A DNA stretch of 43,979 nucleotides from Trebouxia sp. TZW2008 (taxonomy: Eukaryota; Chlorophyta; Trebouxiophyceae; Trebouxiales; Trebouxiaceae), in the NCBI GenBank assembly GCA_002118135.1, contig BDIU01000500.1:1-43979 (forward strand), given 5' to 3'. Positions 32,080-42,284 of the stretch are shown here, piece after piece (positions within the stretch are counted from its first letter, which is position 1; every line of letters begins with the position of its first letter). A program made the position numbers and the translations under genes. The notes beneath the pieces are model-generated. The model was not told the origin of the DNA. It saw only the letters and a program-made list of their open reading frames with translations, and made no database searches.

Positions 32080-34459
32080 CTATGGTTTGCTTTTAGTGCC
32101 GTCAAGCTGCTTCTGTAGCTGCTGATTTTGCTGCGTCAATTGCTGCACCTGCTCTTGAAGCTGTGTCACCTGGTCTGAAAACTCAGGTCGTTCCTCCGGT
32201 TGATGAGGCTGCATCAGGTAATTTGAAAATTCTTGTAGAGCTTCAGTTCCTCGCACCTGCAAACAAAACGTCTGTGTTGCTGCAGCTTCAGCACGTAACA
32301 GTAATGCGCATGCCTTGACAAACTGATGGCAACAACAAGGGCTGTCTGGCCAACGGTCACCCAGTGCGCGCACTTCTCTGGGGTATGTTGACAGGTATCT
32401 TGCCCAAGGAAACACACAGAGCAAGCTATTCTGCAAGGCAGAAGCTTTCTAAGAAAATCGCTCCTCACCTCTTCCTCCAGCAGAGGCAGCTTTACGATAT
32501 GAAAGTCCTCGTATAGGTCATAATACTGGCTCAGATACTTCTCTTGCATTTTGACCCTAGCTCTGAGAAGTCTGGAAGCCCCAATTTCCTGCAAAGTCAG
32601 ATGTGGTTATCTCTTTACTATGGTGTACCTTTGATGCAGTCACAGTATCACAGACAAACAGCTTGATATGCTGCTATGACCCCAACACCTCAACAGGCCA
32701 GATGGGCTCAGCTAAGTGCGTCGTGTGCATACTAGCTGCTTCGAATGCTCCAATTGTGAGAGGGCAAGCGTCTGTGTGCCAAGCAGGGAACCGCGTGTTG
32801 ATTGCTTTTGCATCTTTGCGACAAGTGATGTAGCAGAGACCCACCTGTGGGAAAATGACCTGATTGATCACAATATTGTTTGTGTCAATCTCAAACCTGG
32901 CTAGCTCTTGTACAAGCCTCTCAGTCTCATATAAGGAAAGGAACTCTGGTATGCAGACGCAGACAAAGGTGGTGAGCTCTGGGTCTTTGAATTGGGTATT
33001 GACTTCTTCAATGACTGCCTGCAGTCACGACAAGCCTTTACTGAACCAGGCCGACGCTTAAAACGGTGCAGCAAACCCTCAGACACTTGGCGGGCGACTG
33101 TGCAAAAGGATTCTCTATATTTAGTGTAAATTCAGTTTGTCACAAGCCTGGGTTGAAGGCAGTTGATGGTTTCAGTGTGGACCTAGCTGAGCCTGTCTAG
33201 TATGCATGCAGAACAAACAATTGAACAAACGAATGAATGGACCAGGACATGAAATATTGGGCATGCAGACTGTAAGACAGCGGCAATGGGGATGCCTCCG
33301 TCAAAGGTGCAGCAGATTGAGGGAGGGTGCGGCAGCAATGAGACAGCAGGGATGCTTCTGACTTCATCTCATTGTGCACCGTCTGTTCATGCTGACCTTG
33401 AGCTCCTCCAGCCTACCAAGCAGTTGATCTTGCATGTTGTCTGCACTGCCGCCGCCGAAAAGAGATCCTAATTGGCTCATGATGCCCCCAAACATGCCTT
33501 TCAGGCTCATGAGCTTGGCAAGACCTTTCTGAAGGGTGGTTGGGAATTGTAGCAGCCGTAGTGTGTGACCTGTGGGGGCTGTGTCAAACACTATGCAGCT
33601 GTAATCCATAGTCTGAACCTGCAACAGGAGCAAGCCGCTGTTTGTCATAGACCATCGAGGCTTTGTGCTTCACTCACTCATTGCATTGTGGAAAAGCAAG
33701 CTAGGCAGGCTCAGGAGGCCCAGCTAGGTACATACAGGAGCAATCGACATGTCTAGCTAATTCAATCTTTGGCAAGTCTAAACCATTTGTGAAGCCAAGT
33801 CCAGACACGACAACCCATGCAGGCCTGCACTGCCTTGTATTTGTGGACTGCACTGGTATGCATGCGCTACAGCAATCACCTGACAAGCGTGTGGCATGCA
33901 GCTGATGTGCTGCTGGAGCCAGCTCTTTCACCTGCCGCATAACTTCTGCAAAGCTCATGGCTTCATCAATTCCTGGGATAGATCCAGCCAGATCAGACAG
34001 AAAGCTGCCTGCACCCTCATCAAGACTCTCTAGGTCTTTGTCATCTGGGGTAGGATCCACTTCCTGTATAGTTACAGCAGATCCTGCTTGGGGACTGGGG
34101 ACGGTGCAGCAAGTTATATGAGGTACAGAAAATACAAGAAGGACAGAACAACTAGCTTGATGATTACGGAGTCTGCGAAAGGACATGCTTGTGCTCACCA
34201 TAGCAAAGAGATTTGTGAAGCCTGATACAAGTGATGGTGTCTTTGTGAACTTCTGGTTGAAGGCATCGCTAAGATTATGAGCTGGGTCAGTTGAGATGAT
34301 GAGAACATTGTGCCTGACTGCTGCCAGCTGAACAGCAAGGCTGCATGAAGTGGTTGTCTTGCCAACGCCTCCCTTGCCTCCAACAAAGATCCATTTCAAC
34401 TTTGTGTGCTCAAGTATGTTGATCAACGTCGGGTCTGTTCCTGTTTGCTGGTCTGTCAT
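32080..34459 (-). CDS. GET3: GET3/ASNA1-type tail-anchored protein targeting ATPase (six exons)
   Basis: Cytosolic ATPase that captures tail-anchored proteins and delivers them to the ER insertase (GET pathway). Exons: 34459-34199, 34063-33932, 33618-33397, 33018-32845, 32588-32469 and 32256-32080; phases join to 361 residues. P-loop with deviant Walker [11 protein letters not shown] (27-36), switch [11 protein letters not shown] (58-67), switch [10 protein letters not shown] (143-150), and ICV-type block [20 protein letters not shown] in exon 4. The Asn-containing A-loop and [11 protein letters not shown] follow. The zinc-binding CxxC of animal and yeast GET3 is absent: the site reads [14 protein letters not shown], as I recall for plant GET3a. 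A Gln-rich coiled coil ends the protein ([20 protein letters not shown]). No transit peptide, so the cytosolic a-type paralogue is most likely. Confidence 0.93.
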
Positions 34460-35634
34460 ACGATATGTCGACTACCTCCAACTTTGTCACACCACTTATT
34501 TTATCGCGACTACGATACAACGCTTCGAGGTCAGCGCCAGCGACCGGCAGGTGGGTGACACAAGCTGTAAACAAGCAGGTCAGCCGTCACGCACTAACAC
34601 TGCACAGAGGCGCGGTGTCAATCACAGTCGATCAGGGTCTAAGCAACATGCAATCAAATGACGGACTGGAAGAACACAGCTTCCCTGTTGCTGGCCAATT
34701 CAGCAGCTGCAGGGCTCGAGTTCAGTTCTACAGTGTAGTACAATACACTTTTGTAGTGGGGCCCCCCTAGGGCCCCAAGCTGGAGGACCTATGACAGTGT
34801 TCGGTCACAGAAGCCTCCACGTCCACATTGACACTTTGTCAATGTGTCACGGCAACAATGGACACATGTTGTGATGTGTGGAGTCGCTGAATGTAACAGC
34901 ATGCACACCCTTTTGCTGCTGACATCACAGACATTGCGTGTTATTCACAATCTGGCAATATCATGAGGGCTCTTGAGCTTGACTGACAGTGTGGCCTGGA
35001 AGCATCCGTTTGAGAGTTGTTGCTAGTTTTCCATCAGTGTCAGTGTAAGCCATCAGTGTAATTAGAGTGTCCCTAGTCATGACTATGCCCTCCCTTGCAG
35101 CAACACAGTAATGTTGCTCGTCCACTAAAGCAGAGCAGCATTTGCCAGACTTGTATTGTTGTAAGCCACTTTTGGCACCAGGAAACAGTAGGTAACAGCA
35201 TCACTGAAGACAGCACTCTCCTGAACAGGACTGTGCTGGCATGCTCAATGGCTCCCCAACACAAATGCAGTGAATGTGCCAGCAATCTGTTAATCGCCAA
35301 TGCCATTGCATCTGGGAGGAGGTGACTTGGTCGTCGTTGCAGGCTGGCAACAAATAGTTTGCTCATGATGGTGGAAATGCAAGGCTGCACCAACCAACAG
35401 CCCTCATCATGTATGGGCTACACTGTTTCAGGATCCACTTCATGTTCTTTAGCCTGCTGGCACAGCCTTGCAAAGCATTTTGCGCATGATGTCCCATATG
35501 CCCCAGCTGAGAAAGATTGCATATCTAGCCACCAACTTGCAATCGCTGGTATGCAGGAGCTTGACTTGCAGGAGGAAAGCTTGTCCGTGCAGCAGCCCCT
35601 GCCATGTCTTTGCTAAGCATTCTAATCTGGCCGG
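34460..35634. other. Intergenic upstream of GET3, with two palindromes
   Basis: About 1.2 kb between the GET3 start and the 3' end of the YqaJ-type gene. It contains a GC palindrome GGGGCCCCCCTAGGGCCCC at 34757-34775 and a perfect 10-bp inverted repeat with a 3-nt loop (CACATTGACA-CTT-TGTCAATGTG) at 34824-34846. No supportable coding sequence. Confidence 0.55.
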
Positions 35635-38600
35635 TCAACGGGTGCTCCATTGCTGGCCTGCACCAATCAATAACTCAATAAGGTGACATTCCGCTGCGAT
35701 GTGCATCTTTGCATTGCCGATACATTCAAATATATGCAACATGGCTACAACCGCAATGACAGCATAATTGGCCGCAGCGACTTTGCTGATGACGAGGCGC
35801 TTTTGACATGCAAATGCTGACACGGGTATCATAGCATCCTCCAGGCATGCTTTGACATGCAGCAATGCCAATGTCAAAGCATACCTGTACAGCTGAACAG
35901 CAGCTGGATCTGGATTGCTTTGGGCCAAGATGTGCTTGGCAGGAATCACATGGCTCCACCAGAACTCAGCTATCACTGAGAAGCACAAGCGCCAGTACTC
36001 CTGATCTCTAGGTATATGGAAGAGCGAGCTGCCATTTGGTGTCCAGACAAACAGGTTGCACCAGTCACGGTTAAATACGTCCATCAGACCTTGCACCTGC
36101 ACCAGAAGCTGTTGTTGTCCACACAAACAGGTTGCAACAGTCAGAGTCACGTCATACGTTTGCCAAAAGCTGCTGTTGATTGCTAAACTGTTGTGCTGAA
36201 CAAGGTCTGCTGTGTGTGCTGCTTTGAGTTGTCAAGACCTCTCGCTGGCTTTGTGGTAGACTCACCAAACAGAAGAGCATGATTGCACAGTGACAGATAA
36301 CAGCATGTGCAGATTATGATCTGAAAGCGTCCCTGACAAGCTGCATCAGTGGACATGAGGTCGAACACAGGAAGTGATATAGGATTCATGAGCTGCCACA
36401 GAGTTGGTCTGGGTGACACATTTCTGAGCTTCAACAGGAAGCAAGAGGGACAACAGACGGTACTGGAAGGGCAGGTGTGATGATTACCTGAGGCATGTAG
36501 TACCATTGGGGCAACCTGGGAGGGGCAGCTGTGAGTGGGTCCCCCCTGTTGAAGGGACACTTGATCTCCAGCACACCTGGGCCACTTCCCATTATTACAC
36601 CAGAGCCTACGCCTTCTACTATAGCTTGCTGATCTTGCTGCAGGCCTGCACCAACAGCATGTTCTATCAAGCAGAATAGATGAAGCACTTGGCAAGAAAA
36701 TTGGCAGAACAAGGCAGCACTTGCATGCACGCCTGACATATGCAGAGCCAGCTTGTGCCAGCCAAGCCATGACAATGCACAAGCACTACTGGATCTTCTC
36801 AAAAAAGGCATTGTCATGCGAAATAACAGTCATTCAGTCATCAGAGCTGTGCAACAGAATCTGGCGTCACCAAAACATGAGCAGCTGATGCTGGAACTGA
36901 GGAGCAGCAAAGGTCGCCTTGAGGAATGATGCATCACAAGCTACATGTAAGTTCTTGCGCACCTAAGCTCTGCAGCAGACCGTCAGGGGAGGCGCCCAGC
37001 CAGCCGTGCACCAGGTCATCCTTCAACACTTTGAAGCTGCACTGCTCTACGCTTTGCCCAGTCAACTCAGTATACCTGCATTGTTGACGGGTGTCAAAAA
37101 GCCCTCTAGCAAACATCCAAAGCAGGAAACAGCCCAGCTGCACTGTACAAAGCAAGAGTTTTTGCAATAGTTGCATGACAGTCCACTAGTACAGCTGATG
37201 TCAGGGCAACACCAGCATATGATGCTCCTCTCTGTAGAAGATGAGGCTCAACATACAATTCCTAGCAACCCTAAGGCTGGTGCCTGTTGCTGGGTGCGGA
37301 CAGAACCAGCACAGAATGACATGCTGCGCTTGCACACATGCAGCTACTGTGTTGCACGGTTCTCAAGACCAGTGTGTAACAGCGCATTCACAGCTGCTGA
37401 GTACAGTGCCTCTGATGTCTAGCTGTCGAAGTGCGTGGATGAGTGGAATGACCTGGACAAGGCATCATTCTCTCGTTTGTTGCCCCAGCGAGTGGCATCA
37501 TTGCCAGCAAATTTGGGAGCCAAGCCTAGCTTCTCCTCCCAGAGCGCCTCTCGCCCACCAGTAAACAATCTGCAGCATCAGCCAACAAACACCTTTTTTC
37601 TACCACAAGGCTCTACGGTGTTTTTGTTGTAGCTTTGATTATAGTCTTGCTTGGAAAAGGGATGAATACCATGGAAATAGGCCCAGTTTGGCTTTGTCTT
37701 GCCTTGCTGTACACTTTTTATCAGTCAGCATCTTGTGAAGACATGCATCAGCAGCAAGAATCTGCATCAGCACCAAGTACCTGCTGTTGAACAACCATAC
37801 GCTCACTGAGTCACTTACTTTGTCATGTTGCACGACTTCTCTGTTCATGCATGTCTGCTTCATCCATTCACAAGTTGCAGCAAAATGTCGCCTTGACTCA
37901 AGACATGTACAGAAGACATAATGTGCTTGCCTGAACCCGTGGGGTACTCAGCACGCAGGTAACATGACATTGGACAGCACGCCCTGCACATTGCTGACTA
38001 AGCATTGTGCCATCAGCTAGCATCTCTGAGGCGCAGCAGAGCATGCTTGGGTCACTGAATGAGCCTGTCATACAGTACTGTACCACCGTGAATATAGCGC
38101 AACTCACCCTATGGCATTGGCGAAGGCACTGGCTGTGAGGCGGCTTTGCCTGAGGTCAAACCAGGCTTGCGACCTTTGACCACCAGCTTGAAAGTCAATC
38201 TTGGATCCAGCTGCTTTTGCTGCTGTAGCCGCTGATAGAGCAAAGCTGGCCTGAAACGCAAGCGTTTCTGGCGTGACCAGTTTCTTTGCTGCAGGCACTT
38301 CTAGGGATGTTGTTTCAGTGTCATCAGGCTGAGCTGTAAAATCAGCATCGCTGCTTGCTGACATGTCCAAGCTGGACTCAATAGCTGTCTGTCTGGAAGC
38401 AGCATCTGGCAGGACAGACTCTGAATGGGTTGCATGCTGCACATCAGCATCTGTGCTGCTGAGCACGTCAACTGAGGCATCAGAGCTGGTGTCTACTGGA
38501 CTGTAACTGTAGCTGTCTGTACTTGTTGCTGAGGGAGCCCGTGACACTGCATCAGCAAGCATCGCATCAGTCTGAGCAAGCTCCATTGCAGGCTCCTCTC

Positions 38601-39219
38601 CTAGTGCCCTTACACCATTTGTTGCTGGTGGGAAAGAGGGCACAAAGCTTGAGGGCTGAAGTCTGGTGTTCCTGGGGCTTTGTGCAAAGCTGTCAAAAAC
38701 AAATGGACTGCTAGCATTTGTCTGTCCATCCTGGCCAGTACGTGCATTGGCAATTGGTGCTTGCAAGCTGGTGTTGTCTGCACTATTCCTTGCTGGCTGA
38801 CCGTCAGAGCTCTGCTGTGTCCAAGCACTGGCAGAATTAGGCTTACCGTTCTGGCCTGCATTGCCAACAGGTGGTTGCAAGCTAGCACTGTCTGCACTGT
38901 GCTTTGCTGGCTGGGAATTGGTGCTCTGCTGCGCCCAAGCAGGCTGAGCAGAAGTTGCTGTGGGTGCACCAAGTGCTACAGAATTGCTTAGTGCCCTCAC
39001 AGCTGACTGGTGCAATTGTCGCCTTGGTTGAGCTGATTGTGTAGGAGGTGTGGGTTTGGTTGAGCTGGGAGGTGGTGTGAGAGTATTGGACTGCGACCGC
39101 ATTGCAGGGGTGGCCTTCCAGGAAGACAAGCAGCCAGAAGCTGAGCGGACCAAATCTGCCCTCTGATGCAAGTTCAACTGATCATAAGTCTGAAAACCTA
39201 TCAACAGGAGCAATGTCAT
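35635..39219 (-). CDS. YqaJ-type (lambda exonuclease-like) nuclease with long low-complexity N-terminus
   Basis: Belongs to the YqaJ viral recombinase/alkaline exonuclease fold; such enzymes resect double-stranded ends for strand annealing. Exons: 39219-38108, 37569-37453, 37075-36963, 36618-36488 and 36096-35635, in phase, about 644 residues. The nuclease motifs are spread over the exons: QRSQAWFDLRQSRLTAS then FANAIG; EALWEEKLGLAPKFAGNDAT with RWGNKRENDAL; ELTGQSVEQC and HGWLGASPDGLL (metal-binding Asp); GVLEIKCPF (E-x-K); YYMPQVQGLMDV; and DWCNLFVWTPNGSSLFHIPR with EFWWSHVIPA. Residues 1-330 are Ser/Thr/Ala/Gln-rich, without recognisable domain. The true start is uncertain: Met at 39219 may lie in an intron, since an acceptor TAG occurs near 39205, and a Met 40 codons on is possible. 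The last about 90 residues are not conserved as far as I can tell. Which organelle or process it serves is unknown. Confidence 0.82.
36096..36145 (-). repeat. Relic of YqaJ exon 5 upstream of its acceptor
   Basis: On the minus strand GACTGTTGCAACCTGTTTGT then GTGGACAACAACAGC, just before the acceptor at 36097, repeats exon-internal GACTGGTGCAACCTGTTTGT then GTGGACACCAAATGGCAGC. It fits the exon-edge duplication pattern, but the match is short. Confidence 0.6.
38710..38940 (-). repeat. Two tandem coding repeats of about 38 residues in the YqaJ-type protein
   Basis: Residues about 94-130 (AWAQQSTNSQPAKHSADSAS..LQPPVGNAGQNG) and 132-170 (SAWTQQSSDGQPARNSADNT..SLQAPIANARTGQDG) are clear copies in frame within exon 1. 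Spacing is about 117 bp. This coding duplication, unlike the intronic ones, kept the reading frame. Confidence 0.85.
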
Positions 39220-39508
39220 ATGTCAAACTCAAGCTCACAACAGTGGATGTGAGGTATGAAGCATGCCAGTCTTGTGAATTATGCAGCCTGATGTGCCTGC
39301 TCAGTTTGGTGGGGAGGCAAGGTACCTTTTGCGAGCTTCAGACATGTACTCTGTAGAGGCATTGAGAGTGATTGCTGAAGTTGCAGGAACTGGGAGGCAG
39401 CAAATATGTTGAAGCTGTGTTGCTGTCCCTGCACGCCATAACAGCAAATGAGGTGCAGATGTGGCAGCAAGACACCGAACAAGGGCTTGCCAGCTACCTT
39501 TCACCTAC

Positions 39509-40525
39509 CTTCGTATTGCTGTACTTGTGGTGCAGCTCCCAGCTGAGAGCAGCTTGTAGCTTAACTATTGCTGCTGTGAATGCTTGGGGTTCATGAGGAG
39601 GGTCTGTCAGCTCTCGTGACAAAGCACAAACAACAAACTGTTGCGCATGTCTGTGCCTGCAGCAAACAGCTTTCTGGACATTCACTGCCAGGCACGATGC
39701 AAAATGTATATTGAATTTGACGACCGTGCAGAGACAGAAATGATTTGTAGGTTTGCATACCGAAAGCCTTGCACTTGGGACACAAGATTCCTGCTACAAG
39801 CAGGTATTGCGGACTTGCTGCTTGGCTGTAAGCACAGATCGGAGTCAGCAAGCTGTACTGAAACAAAGTAGATGCAAATCATGACGAACGTATTGCTGAC
39901 ACGTACCACACATGAAGCAAGACTAGGGGCTGCAGCCCTGACCAGCCGAAGGGCTTGTTGCTGCCTAAAGCCCATGGCTTCACAGCGTCTGTGTTGAAGA
40001 CCCGCTGATTGCTGCACAGCTAGTGCGTTCACGCTCATCATCACAGGTTTGGAAGACCTAAAAGGTATGCAGGCATACAGACAGCCGTGCCAGCAGGGCT
40101 ATATACTTTGGCTTCTCTCGAAACGGATGCGACGAAAGCGCCTTAGTGATTGCTGCAAGCTCGGCGCCCCGGCGCATATACATCGTTCCAAGCGGTGCCA
40201 GACTCTGCTGCTGTGCAGGAACGGCCAATGGACTGGCCAAAAACTCAGCAAGACACGCAAGGTGAGTGCATGAGAAATCTAGATCCGAGCACAGACCCTG
40301 GAGCAAAAATCCCAAATTGAATTTCAAATTCAGTTGGCGCTCCATATTATGTGAGCCCACAACATGCTGATGCCAACGCTGCAACTGCCCCGCCGTGATA
40401 AATTGATGACTTGCTGGACGTGTCTGACTTGGAGGAAAATGGCTCGTATCAGCTGTTGCTTTGATGCCTGTCACAGGCCTGGTCGGTGACTGGTTCTGTC
40501 TTGCTTTGCACCAACTATGACGCAC
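39509..40525 (-). CDS. Unrecognised spliced gene (exons partly resolved)
   Basis: Two exons look real. 40011-39907 and 39656-39509 join in phase and are open throughout (..NTDAVKPWALGSNKPFGWSG.. then HAQQFVVCALSRELTDPPHE..FTAAIVKLQAALSWEL), with TGCAG acceptors and GTACGT/GTAGGT donors. An upstream ORF 40525-40058 (LNLKFNLGFLLQGLCSDLDF, LACLAEFLASPLAVPAQQQS) could be the first exon, but its phase does not match the second as drawn. I do not recognise the protein. It could also be the 5' part of the YqaJ-type gene, which is on the same strand just downstream. The putative start overlaps the start of the plus-strand F-box pseudogene by nine bases, so at least one of the two starts is wrong. Confidence 0.35.
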
Positions 40526-42284
40526 TACTGTTCCTGGTCAGACGGGTTACCGCCATCTGTTGTCGCGCATGTCGCGCCTCTCTGCGACCAACGTAGTCTG
40601 GCTCAGTTCCGCTCGGCTTCTCAGACATGGAGACAACTGTGCAGTACACAGCTCACTCACATGGAGACGACCCCTTTGCCACTGAACGAGTTCAAAGCAC
40701 TGCCTGGGACTTTTCCGAATGTGCATAACATGTGCATCTACCGGGAACGCTCGAAATCGCAACCTGCTGGGTGCAGACAGAACATATCATGGCTTTGGCT
40801 GACTGGACAGCACTGAGCACTTTGCGTCTGGAGAGCATAAGTTTTCTGCGACCACAGGAGGTGCAACAGCTCATGCATCTCAAAAATCTGCGCAGCCTGT
40901 CCTTGCCTGCCGTTAAACTGGAGGCACAACAGCTGAGTAAGCTGCTGGCATGTTCATAGCTGACTTTATTGGAATTGACTGAGCCAATAATGGGAAGCTT
41001 GCCAACAGTGTACCTGACAGGCCTGCACTTGACAGTAGCGTGTCGTTTTACTGGCAAGGAGATAAACCTGGTGGCTCCTCCTCTGGCAGTCTTGTGCGCA
41101 ACTGTAACACTTGACCTACACCTGATCGTTGCTAGCTGTGCAGCTGAGGTCATTGAAGAAGTCTTGCTCTCTGTGGTCCATGTGAGGCGCCTTGAGCTTT
41201 CATTGCCCTATTGCCAATGTATAGACACAGTGCTCAGTTGCGTCACCCAAGCTTCAGCGCTACATGCACTACGGCTTTCTCCAATGGACCCAAAGTTTCG
41301 AGAGTCCCTTTCAAATGTGGAGTTGCTCAGGAACTTGATCTTGCTGACGCAAATCACCACGCTGAGTCTGGAAGACTTGGAGGAAATCCCTGTTGCTGCA
41401 ATAGCTGGCATGACTTGGCTGTCTCATCTGTGCCTGAAGAACATTGCCATGCTTGGTCTAGAATTGTCGCCAGAGCCTGATGAAGACGCCTTGTCCTTCA
41501 TTGGCTGTTGCAGCACCTGTCACATCTGGAGCTGTCTTGTGAGTCTTTGTTACATTCATCATGCGCCTTCCTGCACCAGCTATCTCAGTTGACTGCATGC
41601 CGTATGTCTGCATGCAGTCTACATCCTGATGTGCAGTGGCGAGTTGCATCTGCTAGATCAGCCACTGATGCGTGTGCTGCCTTGGTTGGCATTCCTAGTT
41701 CGGTAGAATTGAAGTTGTTTGCCTATATTCCAGAGCTTCTAGCGCAAGACCCTTCAAGCTGGCCTGTCAATAGCCAGCTCTGTCACCTGGAATCTCAATC
41801 ATATGCATTTATGCCAGCATCCTTTGCAAACTTTGTTGGAGCTCTGGCCTTACTGACCAACCTTTCCTTGACAGCAGGCTCCTTTGCACCTTACATGTCT
41901 GCTCTCAGCGCTCTGGAAAATCTGAAGAGCCTGACAATGCATCATATGACAGGCCCTTGGCATAAGCCATCTGTAGCAAACCTAGCTTTCCTTGTGGAGC
42001 TACAGTCCTTGGCCTCACTAAAGCTACATTGATTTCTGTTCAAGGATACTGCATTTGCTCAGTGATCAAGACTGGTCAGGCTCACCGCCCTGGACTTATC
42101 GTCCTGCCCATGGATCACTGATGGCATATTACTACAGTTGAAGGGCTTGGTCAGCCTCAGAGAGCTACAAATTTATGATAGCAGCAAAATGACATTAAAC
42201 ATGAGGGAAAGCGATGCGCATTGTCTTTCTGTTTACTTTATGCTGTCTCACCTGCGCAGATTAAAAAGGATTATAATCCGCTGA
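40517..42284 (+). pseudogene. Decayed F-box/leucine-rich-repeat gene
   Basis: The first frame encodes an F-box (GLPPSVVAHVAPLCDQRSLA..QFRSASQTWRQLCS). LRR-like protein continues in other frames: LADWTALSTLRLESISFLRP (from about 40790), LLTQITTLSLEDLEEIPVAA, LQHLSHLELSCESLLHSSCA, LALLTNLSLTAGSFAPYMSA, and LVRLTALDLSSCPWITDGIL. Breaks that I see: a frame change near 40735-40790, an in-frame TAG at 40957-40959, a one-base frameshift near 41505 (FIGC to LQHLSH), and in-frame TGA codons at 42030 and 42063. None of these is bracketed by convincing splice sites. The other genes here use TAG and TGA as stops, so recoding is unlikely. The intact protein would have been an SCF substrate receptor. Sequencing errors could account for the frameshifts but hardly for three stops. 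Confidence 0.6.

Noticed and set aside
36183..36480. Possible extra exon between YqaJ exons 4 and 5 (minus ORF with LMNPISLPVFDLMSTDAA)
   Set aside because: Splicing 36488 directly to 36096 gives the family reading MPQVQGLMDVFNRDWCNLF; the extra segment does not fit.
40517..42284. Stop-codon reassignment to explain in-frame TAG/TGA in the LRR gene
   Set aside because: PGDH, S16 and GET3 end at TAG and the ABC transporter at TGA at the expected lengths, so the standard code applies.
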